Shown: piece by piece, positions 11,001 to 21,877 of the stretch
Layout of the letters: every line of letters starts with the position of its first letter
Position numbering within the stretch: the stretch's first letter is position 1
From: Edaphochlamys debaryana
Taxonomy: Eukaryota; Chlorophyta; Chlorophyceae; Chlamydomonadales
DNA: 64,000 nt
Assembly: GCA_016858145.1 (NCBI GenBank)
Contig: JAEHOE010000042.1
Span: forward strand, 744,001 to 808,000
Direction: 5' to 3'
The notes under the pieces: generated by a model
Database searches by the model: none
What the model was told of the DNA's origin: nothing
The model's input: the letters and a program-made list of their open reading frames with translations, nothing else
Program-made: the position numbers and the translations under genes

Positions 11001-12167
11001 GTCCAGAGTCGAGAGGGCCGCTCATCCTCACCTCTTACCCCGTGCCCTCCCGTGCGGGGCCTGTGCTATGCCTCTTCCCTTTACACCCTCCCTCTCCCAT
11101 CCCTTCCCCGATCCACAGTCCTCCTCTGCCCCTCCCCCTCTCCTCTCCCCCCCAGGGTCCCACCCCACCCCATGTTGACGTCGATGCAGGCCACATCGTT
11201 AGCCACCACCTGCACCGGAGGCCGAGGGAGCGCGAAGGTCATAAAGCGCCTGACAGGGCCTCGCAGTTGCTGCTGCGACTGCTCTGACTACGATTGATCT
11301 GACTGTGTACCCATGTATATCCCAAAATGTATCTACATGTGAATCTCCAGGTGTGTAGTTGTGAAGCTGCAAGGTGAGCCACCCCCCACCTGCGCCGCCG
11401 CCACCGCCGTGGCTCCGTCCGCGGTGCCCAGCTGGAAGACCAGGCGGGGGCGCTCCTCGGGGGTGGTGCGGAACATGACGCGACCGCCCTGCTCGCCGCC
11501 GCGGTCCTGAGGGGGTTGGGAGGAGAGGTAGGGGGGGATGCGGGAGGAAGGGTAAGTGAGGGGGCCGCGTGGGGGGAGTCGGGCAGGGTGTGAGCGCCCC
11601 GTGCCACGTGCAAGGGGCGCGCGCAGTCTCCCCGTTCTCCACAATCGTCCCTTGTGTGGCCCCCACAATCCTAGGCCCTCACGGCCCAGGTACCAACCCA
11701 CCAGGAAGTCAATGCTGCCCAGCGCTTCGTTGACTCTCCGGACTGAGGCAATTACGCGCTTGTCCACAAGCTCCTCGCTGTACACTATATCAGCGCCATA
11801 TCTGCCATGTAAGAGTTGGGATGGGGACGCGGAGGGGCTGAGGCAGGGTGGGCGCGAAGCAAAGAGGCGTCGAGCGACACCGTGCACAGGAGGTAGTTTG
11901 GGAAAGGGTGCGGAGTCGCGAGGTTGTGTGTGGGGCATGGGGCGTGGTCAGGGGCTGCCATGTAAGAGTTGGGATGGGGACGCAGAGGGGCTGAGGCAGG
12001 GTGGGCGCGTGGGCAAGAGTTGAGGGGTTGGGGCTTGGGCCTGCCCCAGCGTCCGGCGTCGGTCCGGCTCTCGAGTCCGCCGACGCTTACTGTGCCGCGA
12101 GCAGTCGCGTTGGCTGCATCCCCACGCGGACCATGGGCGCTAGGATGAGCTTGTCTTTGTACTCCAT
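8007..12167 (-). CDS. DUS2: tRNA-dihydrouridine synthase, DUS2 type
   Basis: This FMN enzyme reduces a uridine in the tRNA D-loop (U20 in characterised DUS2) to dihydrouridine using NADPH. The first exon reads MEYKDKLILAPMVRVGMQPTR from the ATG at 12167, the typical LAPMVRVG start of the TIM barrel. Next come YGADIVYSEELVDKRVI (near 11800), a VFQLGTADG segment (near 11430), CIDVNMG joined across an intron to CPKQFSTQGGMGAALL with the catalytic Cys (near 11170 and 10860), IPVSCKIRLL (near 10530), LPVIANGDV (near 9610) and MIARAASWNASVF (near 9540). The exon at 9188-9097 (REFVRLALRWDN, NTKYCLK) aligns with the post-barrel helical domain. The C-terminal exon has PKGP repeats and a KRKREEG basic patch. 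I do not see the double-stranded-RNA-binding domain of animal DUS2. One intron appears to use a GC donor at 9096. Confidence 0.88.
8965..9120. repeat. Three tandem copies of a DUS2 exon end, about 70-bp unit
   Basis: The exon end that encodes NTKYCLK plus its donor (9091-9120) is repeated, with changes, at 9023-9053 and 8965-8990. A shared spacer containing ttcccgcggggcccc lies between the intronic copies. The copies lie inside the following intron. Confidence 0.75.
11802..12009. repeat. Direct repeat carrying the DUS2 exon-2 acceptor
   Basis: The segment 11802-11856 recurs at 11955-12009 with one visible mismatch over about 55 bp. On the minus strand each copy ends in the acceptor that precedes the YGADIVY exon, so intron 1 holds a second near-perfect acceptor about 153 bp upstream of the used one. 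Confidence 0.85.
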
Positions 12168-12642
12168 GCTGCCGCCGTCCGATGGCAGGCGATGGAGATG
12201 GTCAAGTGCCTTCGGTCGAGCTCATAAGCACGTAGCTTGAGTGCGGCTATATAATGTGGCCTTGGTTATGGCTGCGACGGGAGCCGAGCTGCGCCCGATC
12301 GCCCTCATGCACGCATCGCGGTTCCTCGTGCAGTCCCCCACCAGCTCAGGCTCCTGAAGCTTGCTACTACAAACATCCAAGGGCACACCGGCAACTGAAG
12401 CCTTGAAGAGCTCACGAAAGTCCGCTCTGAGCAGAAGCATTGACTGTCACGGTCTGTCTCCACAGAGGGCGGACTCGCTTAGCTCTGCCTGCTGACACAT
12501 GAGCGATTAGGTGGCATATGAGGGGCGTCTACCACAGAGGTCTGCGAGCTCGGCTAAATGGTCCCTGCTCCTAGCCGTGCTGCCGGACCACGCGAGCACT
12601 TCCAAACGTCCCTAGATCAACAGCTTTAGTCACTGATTCGCG
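12168..12642. promoter_or_regulatory. Divergent promoter region of DUS2 and LIN37-like gene
   Basis: The 475 bp between opposite start codons contain an AT-rich tatataat-like element at 12247-12255, about 85 bp upstream of the DUS2 ATG, which could be a core promoter element for that gene. No comparable element was seen near the LIN37-like start. Confidence 0.4.
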
Positions 12643-14446
12643 ATGGAGGATTTCTTTGGGGCAGAGGCGCCCTACGCGCTGGCCCACCTCGCTGGGCGCA
12701 CGGTGAGGGTCTGCGCGGCTTGCCTTGTGCGCTCTAGTTCGGTTTCAAAGGCAGCTGGGGGTCGCGAAGGGTTACTGGGTGCCGGCGGGGCGTGGTTGCC
12801 CGTGTTGACCACACGCTCCTCGCCGTGCTTTCCCCCCCCCCCCCCCCGCCTCCTTCCGCCTCTCAACCCTCCCGCTGCGATCCTGCCATCAGGTACCCAT
12901 CCCTCGGGACAACGAGCGCCAGTACTCCCTGTACACGCTATGTCGCGCTTGGGTGCGGAACAACCCGGCGCTCCCCTTGACCGCGGATTCGACCTCTCCG
13001 CTCCAGCAGCTCCTGCCTGGGTCAGGGAACGGGACACAGGTGCGCGCAAGCCGAGTCCGGGGCACCGCAGCGTCGGGCCTTTCCCAGCCGTCGTAGCATG
13101 CGGGCACCACAGCGTAAGGCCTTTCCCAGCTGTTGTGACGGTGCGACTGGCATGTGGGTGAACGCGCTTCCCCATCCCAAACAATCTGGTGTGTTGCCGC
13201 TGTCTACCCACTCCGGTGACGCAAGCCGCAAGCAACACACGCACGATCTCGGGGCAGTGCCAACGGCTTAATGTTGCAACCCGCCATCTGCAGGGGCTTG
13301 ACGGAGGCCTGTCGAAGGAGCAGGGGGGGCTCATCAGCATCCTGCCAAAGCCCTCGGAGCCCACGATCCTGGAGAAGGAAACCACCCCGCCCACCTACCC
13401 CCTCGACGACTTCGAGCGCCAGGAACCCGAGGTGCATGCCCTTTGCCATGTTGCCATCCATCGACTTTCTTCAACCCCCGTCTGCACGCGAGCAGCCTTG
13501 CCCCGTGGCACGAAAGGCCAACGCCGCCTGGGGCCCCTAGCCAGCCGACCCACATCGCACCCCCCACGCCACCCCGCCGACCCCGCCACTGCTCCCCCGC
13601 TGCCACCCACAGGAGGCGCTGCGGAAGCTGAGGGAGCACTGGATCGCGGTGCGGCAGTACCACCAGGCACTGCGCCGGGCCAAGCTGTCCCGACACCGGG
13701 AGCGGATGCAGCTGCTGCTCGGGGAGCCCTCCGTACTCAACCAACACTCGGCCCAAATGGGCCTGGCCTCTGCGCTCTCCAATGGCGTCGGAATGTCCGG
13801 CCTTTCCGGTCTCAGTCCGGCCTTCCTGAGCTCCGGACTCAGTCCGGGGCTCATGAGCGGCGCCAGCGGGAGCAGCGCATCTGGGTCGGGCCACGCCAGC
13901 GCCGAGGTGCTGCTCCGCATGCAGGACCCGGCCACGCAGCAAGCCCTCGCCAACCTGGCGGCACTGGTGAACCTGGGCGGGATGCAGGCGGCCGGCGGCG
14001 GCGCAGACGCCGCGGCCGCCGCTGCAGCGGCTGCGGCACATGCCCAGGCGCAGGCGCAGGGGCAGCAGGTCCCCCTTGGACAGCCCCTGCAGATCGGCAG
14101 CGCCGAGGGCGCGGGCGTGCTGTCCGCGCCTCTGGCCAACGGGGCCGGCGCCGCGGGTGCGGCGGGCCAGCCTCAGGCCCTGGGGATGGCTGGCATGGAC
14201 GTGTTGTTCGCCCTGCAGCAGCAGCTGGGGCAGGTGCCCCAGGGGGCAGGGGGGTTGCAGGTGCAGGCGCAGGCGCAGCAGCCGCAGGCCGGGGTGGTGG
14301 GGGACCTCTCGGCGGCTGTGGCCGCAGCGGCCGCGGGGCCTGCGGCTGAGCCTGCAGCAGGGCAGACGGGGGCGGGGGAGGGCGGGGGCGGGACGACGGC
14401 CATGGAGGTGGACGATGAGGCGGTGGTGGAGGTGACGGTGTCATGA
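12643..14446 (+). CDS. LIN37-like DREAM/MuvB complex subunit
   Basis: LIN37 is a core subunit of the MuvB/DREAM complex, which represses or activates cell-cycle genes. Four exons join in phase 0: 12643-12702, 12893-13039, 13294-13431 and 13613-14446, giving about 392 residues. Two conserved blocks support the call. YSLYTLCRAWVRNNP (residues about 30-45) matches the LYPICRAWMRN-type block of LIN37. EALRKLREHWIAVRQYHQAL and following residues match the terminal WK-x-IR-x-RW helical segment. Between them lies an acidic linker ending PLDDFERQEPE. The remaining roughly 220 residues are Ala/Gly/Gln-rich, end in an acidic MEVDDEAVVEVTVS, and are absent from animal LIN37. The gene diverges from DUS2. 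Confidence rests on two short motifs in the right order and spacing. Confidence 0.72.
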
Positions 14447-15502
14447 GCCGTTTCAAGTCCAACTGTTGGGGCCGTATACGGTACACAGCATGAGGGGTGA
14501 CACAACGGAGAAGCCTGATGGGGCCGTGATGGTGGAGTCATGCAGACGCACTAGCTTTGCAGATGGGGTTCGGAAGCAGCGGCGCGCGTTGCGCGGGCGC
14601 CGGAGGTCGTCGAAGCGCGGGAGGTCGTCGAAGCACGGGAAGTTGGTAGATCAGGTCGGGGTCCCAGCAAGCAGAGCGCAGGTGCCAGGATCGTGGCAGG
14701 GCGGGACAGAGTCGCTTGGGGTCGTTGGCGGAAAAGCCAGGACCTCTGCTGCGGTGAAGGTGAATGCCAGGGTGTCATGGTTGCATAAGCGCGAAGCTGG
14801 AGCGGCTCTGGCTCTTTCGTGGCCCAAGAGCGGCCTGTCAGACCCAAGGGTTGCGAGCTCGCGGTTCCGAGTCGCTCTGCAGCCACACAATCCGGGCGTC
14901 TGAGCGCAAGCTGCAATACGTAGTGGGCGGCTGCGGGTTGCTTGAGCACGCTTGAGCCCTGGACCGCGGGGTGCGGCTGGCACAGCTTCGCCGACGGTTG
15001 AGCTCGGGCGCAACCTAAGGCTCTACCTGACACTACGTACCCCCGAATTGGTGGTAAACGCCTGCTGCTGACTAGTGTGTTGCGTGGGCGCAAGGCGGAA
15101 CGGCAGTCATGTCAAGAGACCGCGGTCTCTTAGCAGCGCGGACGTAGTTGCTGGAGCTGAAGCGCCTGGCTCGCCATTCAATATCTCACCTACTGGCGCT
15201 ACTTGACAGCTCCTCACCTCACAGCTGAGCGCGCGTGTGATTTCGGTTCGTGCTTTTGAAACTGCACCAGGTCTCTCCCGCTTGCTTCTGCGCCGCACCG
15301 ACACGGCCGTAGTGCTAAAGCTGCTACCCATAGACCAGTTTCATGGCCAACGGGCCTCTGCTCTGCTACGGTTGCGACAGCCCAGAACAACGTGTCTGAT
15401 AGGCGCGCGAGGCGCGTTGCCGCTCAGCGAGGCGCGCACCAGAGGGCGATATGTCCAACGTGGTTATGCCGGCTCTGGCCCGGGTAGGGCGGGGTCGCGT
15501 CG
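14447..15502. other. Intergenic: LIN37-like 3' UTR and upstream region of next gene
   Basis: No convincing exon. A short direct repeat (aggtcgtcgaagc) occurs twice near 14606-14634. I found no TGTAA in the sense of the upstream gene, so its 3' end is not defined. Confidence 0.35.
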
Positions 15503-18500
15503 ATGCAAGTTGACTTCGTGGGGCCAAGCGCAGCTGGGATGTGCCGGTGGCGACTTACCGCTGCTTTGACTGCGTCGCAGGGACACGGCGGACGTGCCCA
15601 GCAGCCACCTTTACCAGTTGAACCGCCGGCGAGCGGGCGCCGCGCGTCGAGTGCGCCAACGCGACGCTCTTCACGGTCGGGGGCAGCGGATGGCCCGGGC
15701 GCTCGGGGCTCATACGGGCAGCAGCCCCCCGGCGCCATCCGAAGCCCCCTAGCCGTCAAGGGCAGGGCGGTGGCAGCCTCTGACGAGGCGCGGGCGCCGA
15801 GCGCCCCCAGCAGCCAACACCGGCCCCTTAGCGGCCCCATACGGCCGCGCCAAGCGGCCCCCAGCCCCCGCGTGTCAGCAGCGGGCACCCCTGCACCCGC
15901 GCCCGGCCTAGCCGCTCACCCGCCTCTGCCCCGCATTCGTACACAAGTCGAACCTCCAGCGGCACCGGCCGTCAGGCCACGCGTCTCCATGGATGGCGCT
16001 GGGGCGCGCGTGCCCGTCCCAGCTGCGGGCGGCATGGGCCAGCCAAGCAAGCCGCAGCGGCCCCTGAGCGGGGTGCCGGTGCGCGCTCCCCTCGGGCCCC
16101 GGCTGATGCCCGCGCCACAGCCCTACCACCAGCGTCTCAGGGACTTGCTCGATGGGCAGGGGCAGGAGAACGCGCACCCATCCGCCCTGCCTCGCCCTCT
16201 AGAGCCGCGCCGCTCTCAGGGCGGCCAGGCGCGCGCCTCTCAGCAACAGCCCCACCTGCACCGCCCGCCGGCGCCCGCTCCCACGCCCGAGGCGGTCCCC
16301 GGAATGCATATACGCCGCCTGGCGCTCTGGCCCAGCCAGGAGAAGGCGGCGGTGGGGAGGCGGAGCAGCGCTGGCGGCGGCGGCGGCCCGCAGGGCCGGG
16401 GGCAGGGGCAGGGGTGCGAGGTGCACACGCCAAGGCACGAGGGCGCGGCGCACGAGGAGGAGCAGTGGGACTGGCTCAATCGGCCGAGCCCGCCCACCCC
16501 CCCCGTCCCCCTACGGGTGAGCCGCTCCCGCCTGTCCAACCCGCTCTGAACGCCTGCCACCTGCGCCTGCCGTACCATTTGCTCGCTCTGCGCTCCGCAT
16601 CACTGGACCGCTCCCAATCGTTGATTTGCTTTGTGCCTTGGCCTCACGGCCTTGCCCCCGAACAGGTCCGATGGGCTCCGGGCATTGCTGGGCCACGTGA
16701 CGCCCAGGTTTGCCGTCCGGCGGCCCGAGGGTGTCATCCCCACACCCTCCTCCCGTGAGTGCACCCCCTAGCTCCGAACCATGTAGCACACAGCCAAACC
16801 CCTGCATCTGCTCCTTCAACACCTCGCCGACTTCTACCCTTGGCCGCTTTCTCCTTGTCTCTCACACCCGCCGCCCACGCCCTAACCCCTCTCCCACAGT
16901 GGCATCGAGCCACTACGTCCGCTCCGACATCTGGGCGTGGTCTATGCCGGGCACCCCCGCGGCCGCCGGCCTTGCCGCCGGCTCGCCCTTCCACGGCGCT
17001 CGCCACACGCCCAACTCCCCCGACGCCCTGCACCGCCGCCTGCTCATGCGTGCGGCCGCGGCCGCGGGCCTGCCTCACGGCGCCGTGCGGCAGAGCGGCG
17101 GCGGGGCCGACGGAAGTGTGGCAGACGATTCCGGCTATCAGGTGCCACACCAGCGCCCGCCGCCGGCGGCGGCTGCCCGTCTGACCCGAGCCTTCAGCGT
17201 GGGCTCGGGCGGGCTGAGCGCCACTGCCGCGATCGCGCTGGCGGAGGCTGCGAAGGAGGCGCTGGCCGCCGGCCGTCCGTCCCCCTCACAGTCGCAGGAC
17301 CCGGCGCTGTATGGGCCGCACTATGGGCCGTACGCCAATGCAGCGGGCCACGGCGCTTTGATAGAGCGGGAGAGCCCCCGCGCCGAGCCCCCCAGCAGCC
17401 CGCGCGGCCGGCAGTTCCCGTCCAGCCTCGCAGCCGCATACCTGGCGGCACACCACCACAACCCCGCGCCCGCCGTCCTCCACCCCACGCCGCAGCAGCA
17501 CGGCGCCCTCCACCACCTCCAAGCCGTGCCCCTGACGCCGCGGGACCCGCCCGCGCCGGAGGAGCGCCAGCCGCCTGCGCCAGCCGCCGCAGCAGCCAGA
17601 TCCTCCGCCGAGACCAAGCCAGGCCTGCCGCTGCCGCAGCTGCCCGGGGCGAGGCCCGCACATGCGCCCGCCTCGGGCCTCGCGCCCGTCTCCAAATCCC
17701 GCTTCTTCCGCCAGGCCTCGGAAGAGCAGCACCGGGACCGCGCGGGCAGCACCGGCAGCGAGCAAGGCGCCTCATCAGCGCCCTCACCACCCCAACAGCA
17801 GCAGCAGCAGCCCTTGGGTGGAGACTACGCGCTCCACGAGTTTGGCTCCGCCACACTCGTGCTCCCCCGCATCCGCACGGTCGCTGTCTCGGAGGACAGA
17901 GGCCTCCCCAAGGCAGCGGCCGTGGCGGGGCCGGCGGCCTCGGACGACGGGGCTGCCAGCAAAGCCCCCCGCCGCTTCCCCGCCGCCCTGGGCAGCCCGA
18001 GCGGCTCCCGCTTCGCCCGCGTCCGTGCCCTTAGCGCCGGCTCGGCCCACCCCACGGAGGTCCCGACCCTGCCCGGCCTGCCCCAAGCCACCGCCCGCCC
18101 AGACGCCTCCGCCGACCACGCCGCCCAACGCTCTGCATCGGCGCAGCCGCGCTCCCGGCAGGCCAGCGAGGGCTCCAGCACGGGTGCACGGGTCCTGCAG
18201 AGCCAGGCCCTCCTCCCGCCAGGCAGCCATGCGGCGGGCAGCGGCCGCCGCTCGCCGCCCGCGATGTGTCCCCTCACCTGGGAGCCCCCGCCGCTGGCGG
18301 CGCCGCGCGCGCTCGGCCACGGCCGGCCCCACAGCGGCTCCTCCACGCCCTCCTGCTCCGGCAGCCCCCGCAGCCTCTCAGGCATGGACACGCTCACTTT
18401 CCTGCGTGCCATGGTCGCTACAGCTGGGCTTCATGCAATCGGCGCCAGCCCAAGCAGGCAGGCACCGCCAAGGACGCCGCCGCGCCGGCTCATCGCAGCA

Positions 18501-21500
18501 GCGGCACCAGCAGCAGCTGCCGGCAGCAGCCCCGCCCGACGGGCGGCCTCGGCGCTTCCAGCTCTGTCGTCGCGTAGGACACCACCCCGTGCCGCCGCCA
18601 GCCCCAGAGTGTCCATCACATCGACAGGCAAGGGTGCCGGCGTCGGCGGAGGCAGCGGCGCAGGAAGCGCGGCCTCCACACGACGCGTCGCGTCGGCGCT
18701 TCCCCACGCGTCGCCGCGCAGGGTCACGCTGGTCGCGAGCCCACGCAAGCGCTCGGCCCACGCCTCGGCAGCGCTTGTGGCCGCAGCCGCGGCCGCGGCG
18801 GCGCCAGGGCGGTTCCGCAGCCGCTGGATCGGACCCGGCGGCCCGCCGGTTGCTGCGGCCGCCGCCGCCCTGGTCCGCTCCAACGGCGGCGGCAGCAGCA
18901 TCCTCGACTCCCACGCCTCCGCCGCCGCTCCTGCTGCCGCCGCCGATCCCTCCGTACCCGGCTCCGCCGCGCCCAGCCCCGCGGCTTCCGAGCAGCTTCC
19001 GCCCGTCCGCGCCGCGCCCTCGGTCCTCACCGCCATGGCGACTCTGGCGTCAGAGGGCGACGCTGCCGTTGGGGCCGTTGTGGCCCCAGCCGCGCTCGCG
19101 CCCGTTGCGGCGGCGCGGTTCAGCGGAACAGCCGGGCGCAGCACTGGTGCGTCCCGACAGACCAGCTCGCTGATGGACGCCAACCCCACCCTCTTGGCCT
19201 ATCTGGTCAAACGAGCCACCGCCGTGGTCGCCCGCGACAAGGAGACCCTGGGGCGGGGCTCGGACGAGCCAAGCCTGCTGCTGCCGCCGCCCGCCTTCAA
19301 GGACCTGCCGCCCGGCCCCGCTCGCCGACCCGGCACCGCCGAGCTACTGCAGCCGACGGAGTCGGCTGGGGAGCCCCTGGCGACCGACGCTGCGACGTCC
19401 TCCACCGCCGCAAGCGCAGCACAGACCCCCGCTATGACTGGCGCCAGGAGCGTCCGCGGCGCGAGCCGGGGCAGCGCTCTCAACGGCACGGCCTTCAGCT
19501 TCCACATGGGCAGCCCGGCCGGCGCGCAGTCGGCCCTTCACACGCCTCAGATTAAGAGGACCCGGGCTGCGGCCGCAGCTGCCAGGGCTGCCGCGGAGGT
19601 GCAGGCGGCGGCAGAGGCGAAGGCGAAGGCTGGGGGAGAGGATGACCCGTCCTCCGCTGAGGAGCCCGGGCTGGGGCCGGAGGGCTCCGTTGGCAGCGGC
19701 TCGGCGGAGGAGAGCGCGCGAGGCTCTTCCCGGACAGCTGATGGCGGTGCCGGGAAGGAGGCGGGGGGTGCAGGGAAGCGGCGCGCGAGGCGGCGGTGGG
19801 ACCTGCCGCCAGGCGTTGCGCTGTCGAGCGAGTCCGGCGTCAGCACCCCCTCCTCCCCGCGCGTGCGCCTCTTCCCGCTGCCGCCCCTGGCGGTCGATCC
19901 CAGCTTCGGCAGCGACGCGTCCGGCACCGGCGCCGGCGTCCCCACCGCCACGCTCAGCCCCTCCCGCCCTGGCCCTTCCGCCAGCGGTGCCAGCACCCCC
20001 GGTGCTGCCGGCCGCTACCGCTCATCCTCCGCTGCCCTCAGCCTCGGCCGCCGCCCAGCCCCAACCGACCACAGCAACGGCACCCAGGGCGCCTTCCCCA
20101 TCCCGCCGCCAGCCCACGGCTCCGCCTCGTCCTCTTCGGCCACGTCAGTACGGTCCAGCGCCGCCGGCATCTCCCCCGTGATCACACCACGTGGCCGTAA
20201 CGGCCGCGGCCGTGGCGGGGCCGCGAGGGGCGGCGGCGCCGAGGGCGGCCTCGTCAGCGGCAGCGACTGCGGCGGCGCGCAGTCCTCGTGTGGCCACAAC
20301 GGCGTGTCGGGCCTCACCAATAGCAGCGTGGACTCCTGGTGCGCGGCGCCGTCGCTGCCGCCAGCGTCGCTGAGCAAGGCCGCGTCGCCGGGCTCCCAGG
20401 CGCTGACGCTGCTGGCGGCGACGCCAGGCAGCCGCCAGCCGCCGTCGCGGCGGAGCAGCATCGCCCGCGCTCGCCCGACGCCTGGCCCCGGCCGGGCGAC
20501 GGTGCCCAGCCCCAGCTCTGCTGGGCCCTCGGCGCTTTCTGTGGCCTTGCCTCGCGGCTCCTGCCCGACGGGCGCCGCAGTCACGTCGCCGCCGCCGTCG
20601 GCCGTGTCAGCCCAAGCGCCGCCGTCGCCGCTCCGGCGCAGCCTGAACATGCACGTCGCGGCTACTGCCGGGGCCGTGGCGGCGGGGCGGGCGGGCGAGG
20701 CTGAGGGCGGCGCGGGCGCGCCGCCGGGTCTTACGGGGCGCGGCAGCGAGGGCAAGTCGGAGAGCGTGAGGCGGAACCTGCTGGCTTCGTTCAAGCACGC
20801 CAGCGTCGAGCGGCAACGCGGCTCGTCGGATGCTGGGAACAACGCATCGCAACGCGCCGCCCCGCGGTCGGGCGCGGGCGCGGTGGACGTCGTCCAGATG
20901 CAGGTGCAGGCTCCAGTCCCGGCGGTTGGCGGCGCCAAGTCGCCCTTCACCAGTGAGGCCGCTCAGGCGGTGGTCACAGCGGCGCTACTGCCGCCGCCCC
21001 TGCGTCGCTGGGACCAGCCCAGCACCAGCGGAGAGCTGGGCCAAGCGGAGGAGCCAGAGCCGGCGCAGGGACCCAAGCAGCAGCCCAAGCTGCAGGCGCA
21101 GGCTCCGCGCAAGGAGAGCTCGCCAAGGAATGTGGTGTCGCCGGCAGCGCCCCAGCCGCCCATGGCGCCTCGGGAGGGCACCCCCAGCCGGCCCGCCTCT
21201 TCCAAGCGCCCAAGGTGAGACCCGGCCTGCGAATGCCGCGGCACCCCGAGGGGTTTTGGGTGTCGTGCCCGAAGTTTCTGTGCCTTCGCAACCTGCATCG
21301 CTCCGACGCGCTACACCTCCCTCCCAATCCTCCCAACCCCCTGAACAGGTCGCGGAGGACCGCAAATGCGCCCCCGCCGCTGCGCCTGCCCACGCCTCCC
21401 GCCGAGCCGCGCCCCACCTCCCGCAGCATCCTCGACTCCCTGGCAGGCATGGGCTCCTCCCCCCACCCGGCGCCACACAAGGTCCGGGGCCGGCAGGTCT

Positions 21501-21877
21501 CCGACTCGGGCGTGGGCAACGCCTCCGCCGCTGTGGCCGAGAGCAGCGCCTACCTCACCTACGCCAGCCGCCCCATTTCGGCCGTCTCTGTGGGCGCGTC
21601 CTCGGCCTGCAGCGGCCGCAGCAGCGGCAGCAAGCACTGGAGCTACCGCCGCAACCGGGAGCGGGCGATGCTGCTGCAGGGCGTGTTTGCGGCGGCAAGC
21701 TCGCTGGCCAGCTCGCCGTCCGGGGCGCTGTGTGGCTCTGCGGCCGTGACGCCCCGAGACACTCCGTCCGAGGCGGGAGCGGGAGCGGGCGCGGGGGCGA
21801 TTTCGGGGTCTGGGTCCGGGTCGGGGAGGCTGATGGGGGCAGGGTCCCGCTTGGCGGGCAGCGGCGCTGCTGGGTAA
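15503..21877 (+). CDS. Giant low-complexity (disordered) protein, function unknown
   Basis: The core is one open exon of about 4.3 kb (from about 16897 to 21215), very rich in Ala, Ser, Pro, Gly and Arg. It has repeated basic Ser/Pro patches such as RRVASALPHASPRRV and SPRKRS. An upstream exon (15503-16527) reads PYHQRLRDLLDGQGQENAHP and EEEQWDWLNRPSP. A short exon (about 16666-16756) reads ALLGHVTPRFAVRRPEG, and a last exon (about 21349-21877) contains HWSYRRNRERAMLLQGVF and ends GSGAAG. More than 1,900 residues in total. No enzyme domain, membrane segment or coiled coil was recognised. The many Ser-Pro sites beside basic residues would suit a phosphoregulated scaffold or microtubule-associated protein, which is inference only. 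The phase between the first two exons does not close with the obvious splice sites, so the N-terminal model is provisional. Confidence 0.6.

Noticed and set aside
12222..12440. Minus-strand open frame upstream of DUS2
   Set aside because: It overlaps the probable core promoter element at 12247 and shows no homology; possibly an upstream open frame, not a gene.
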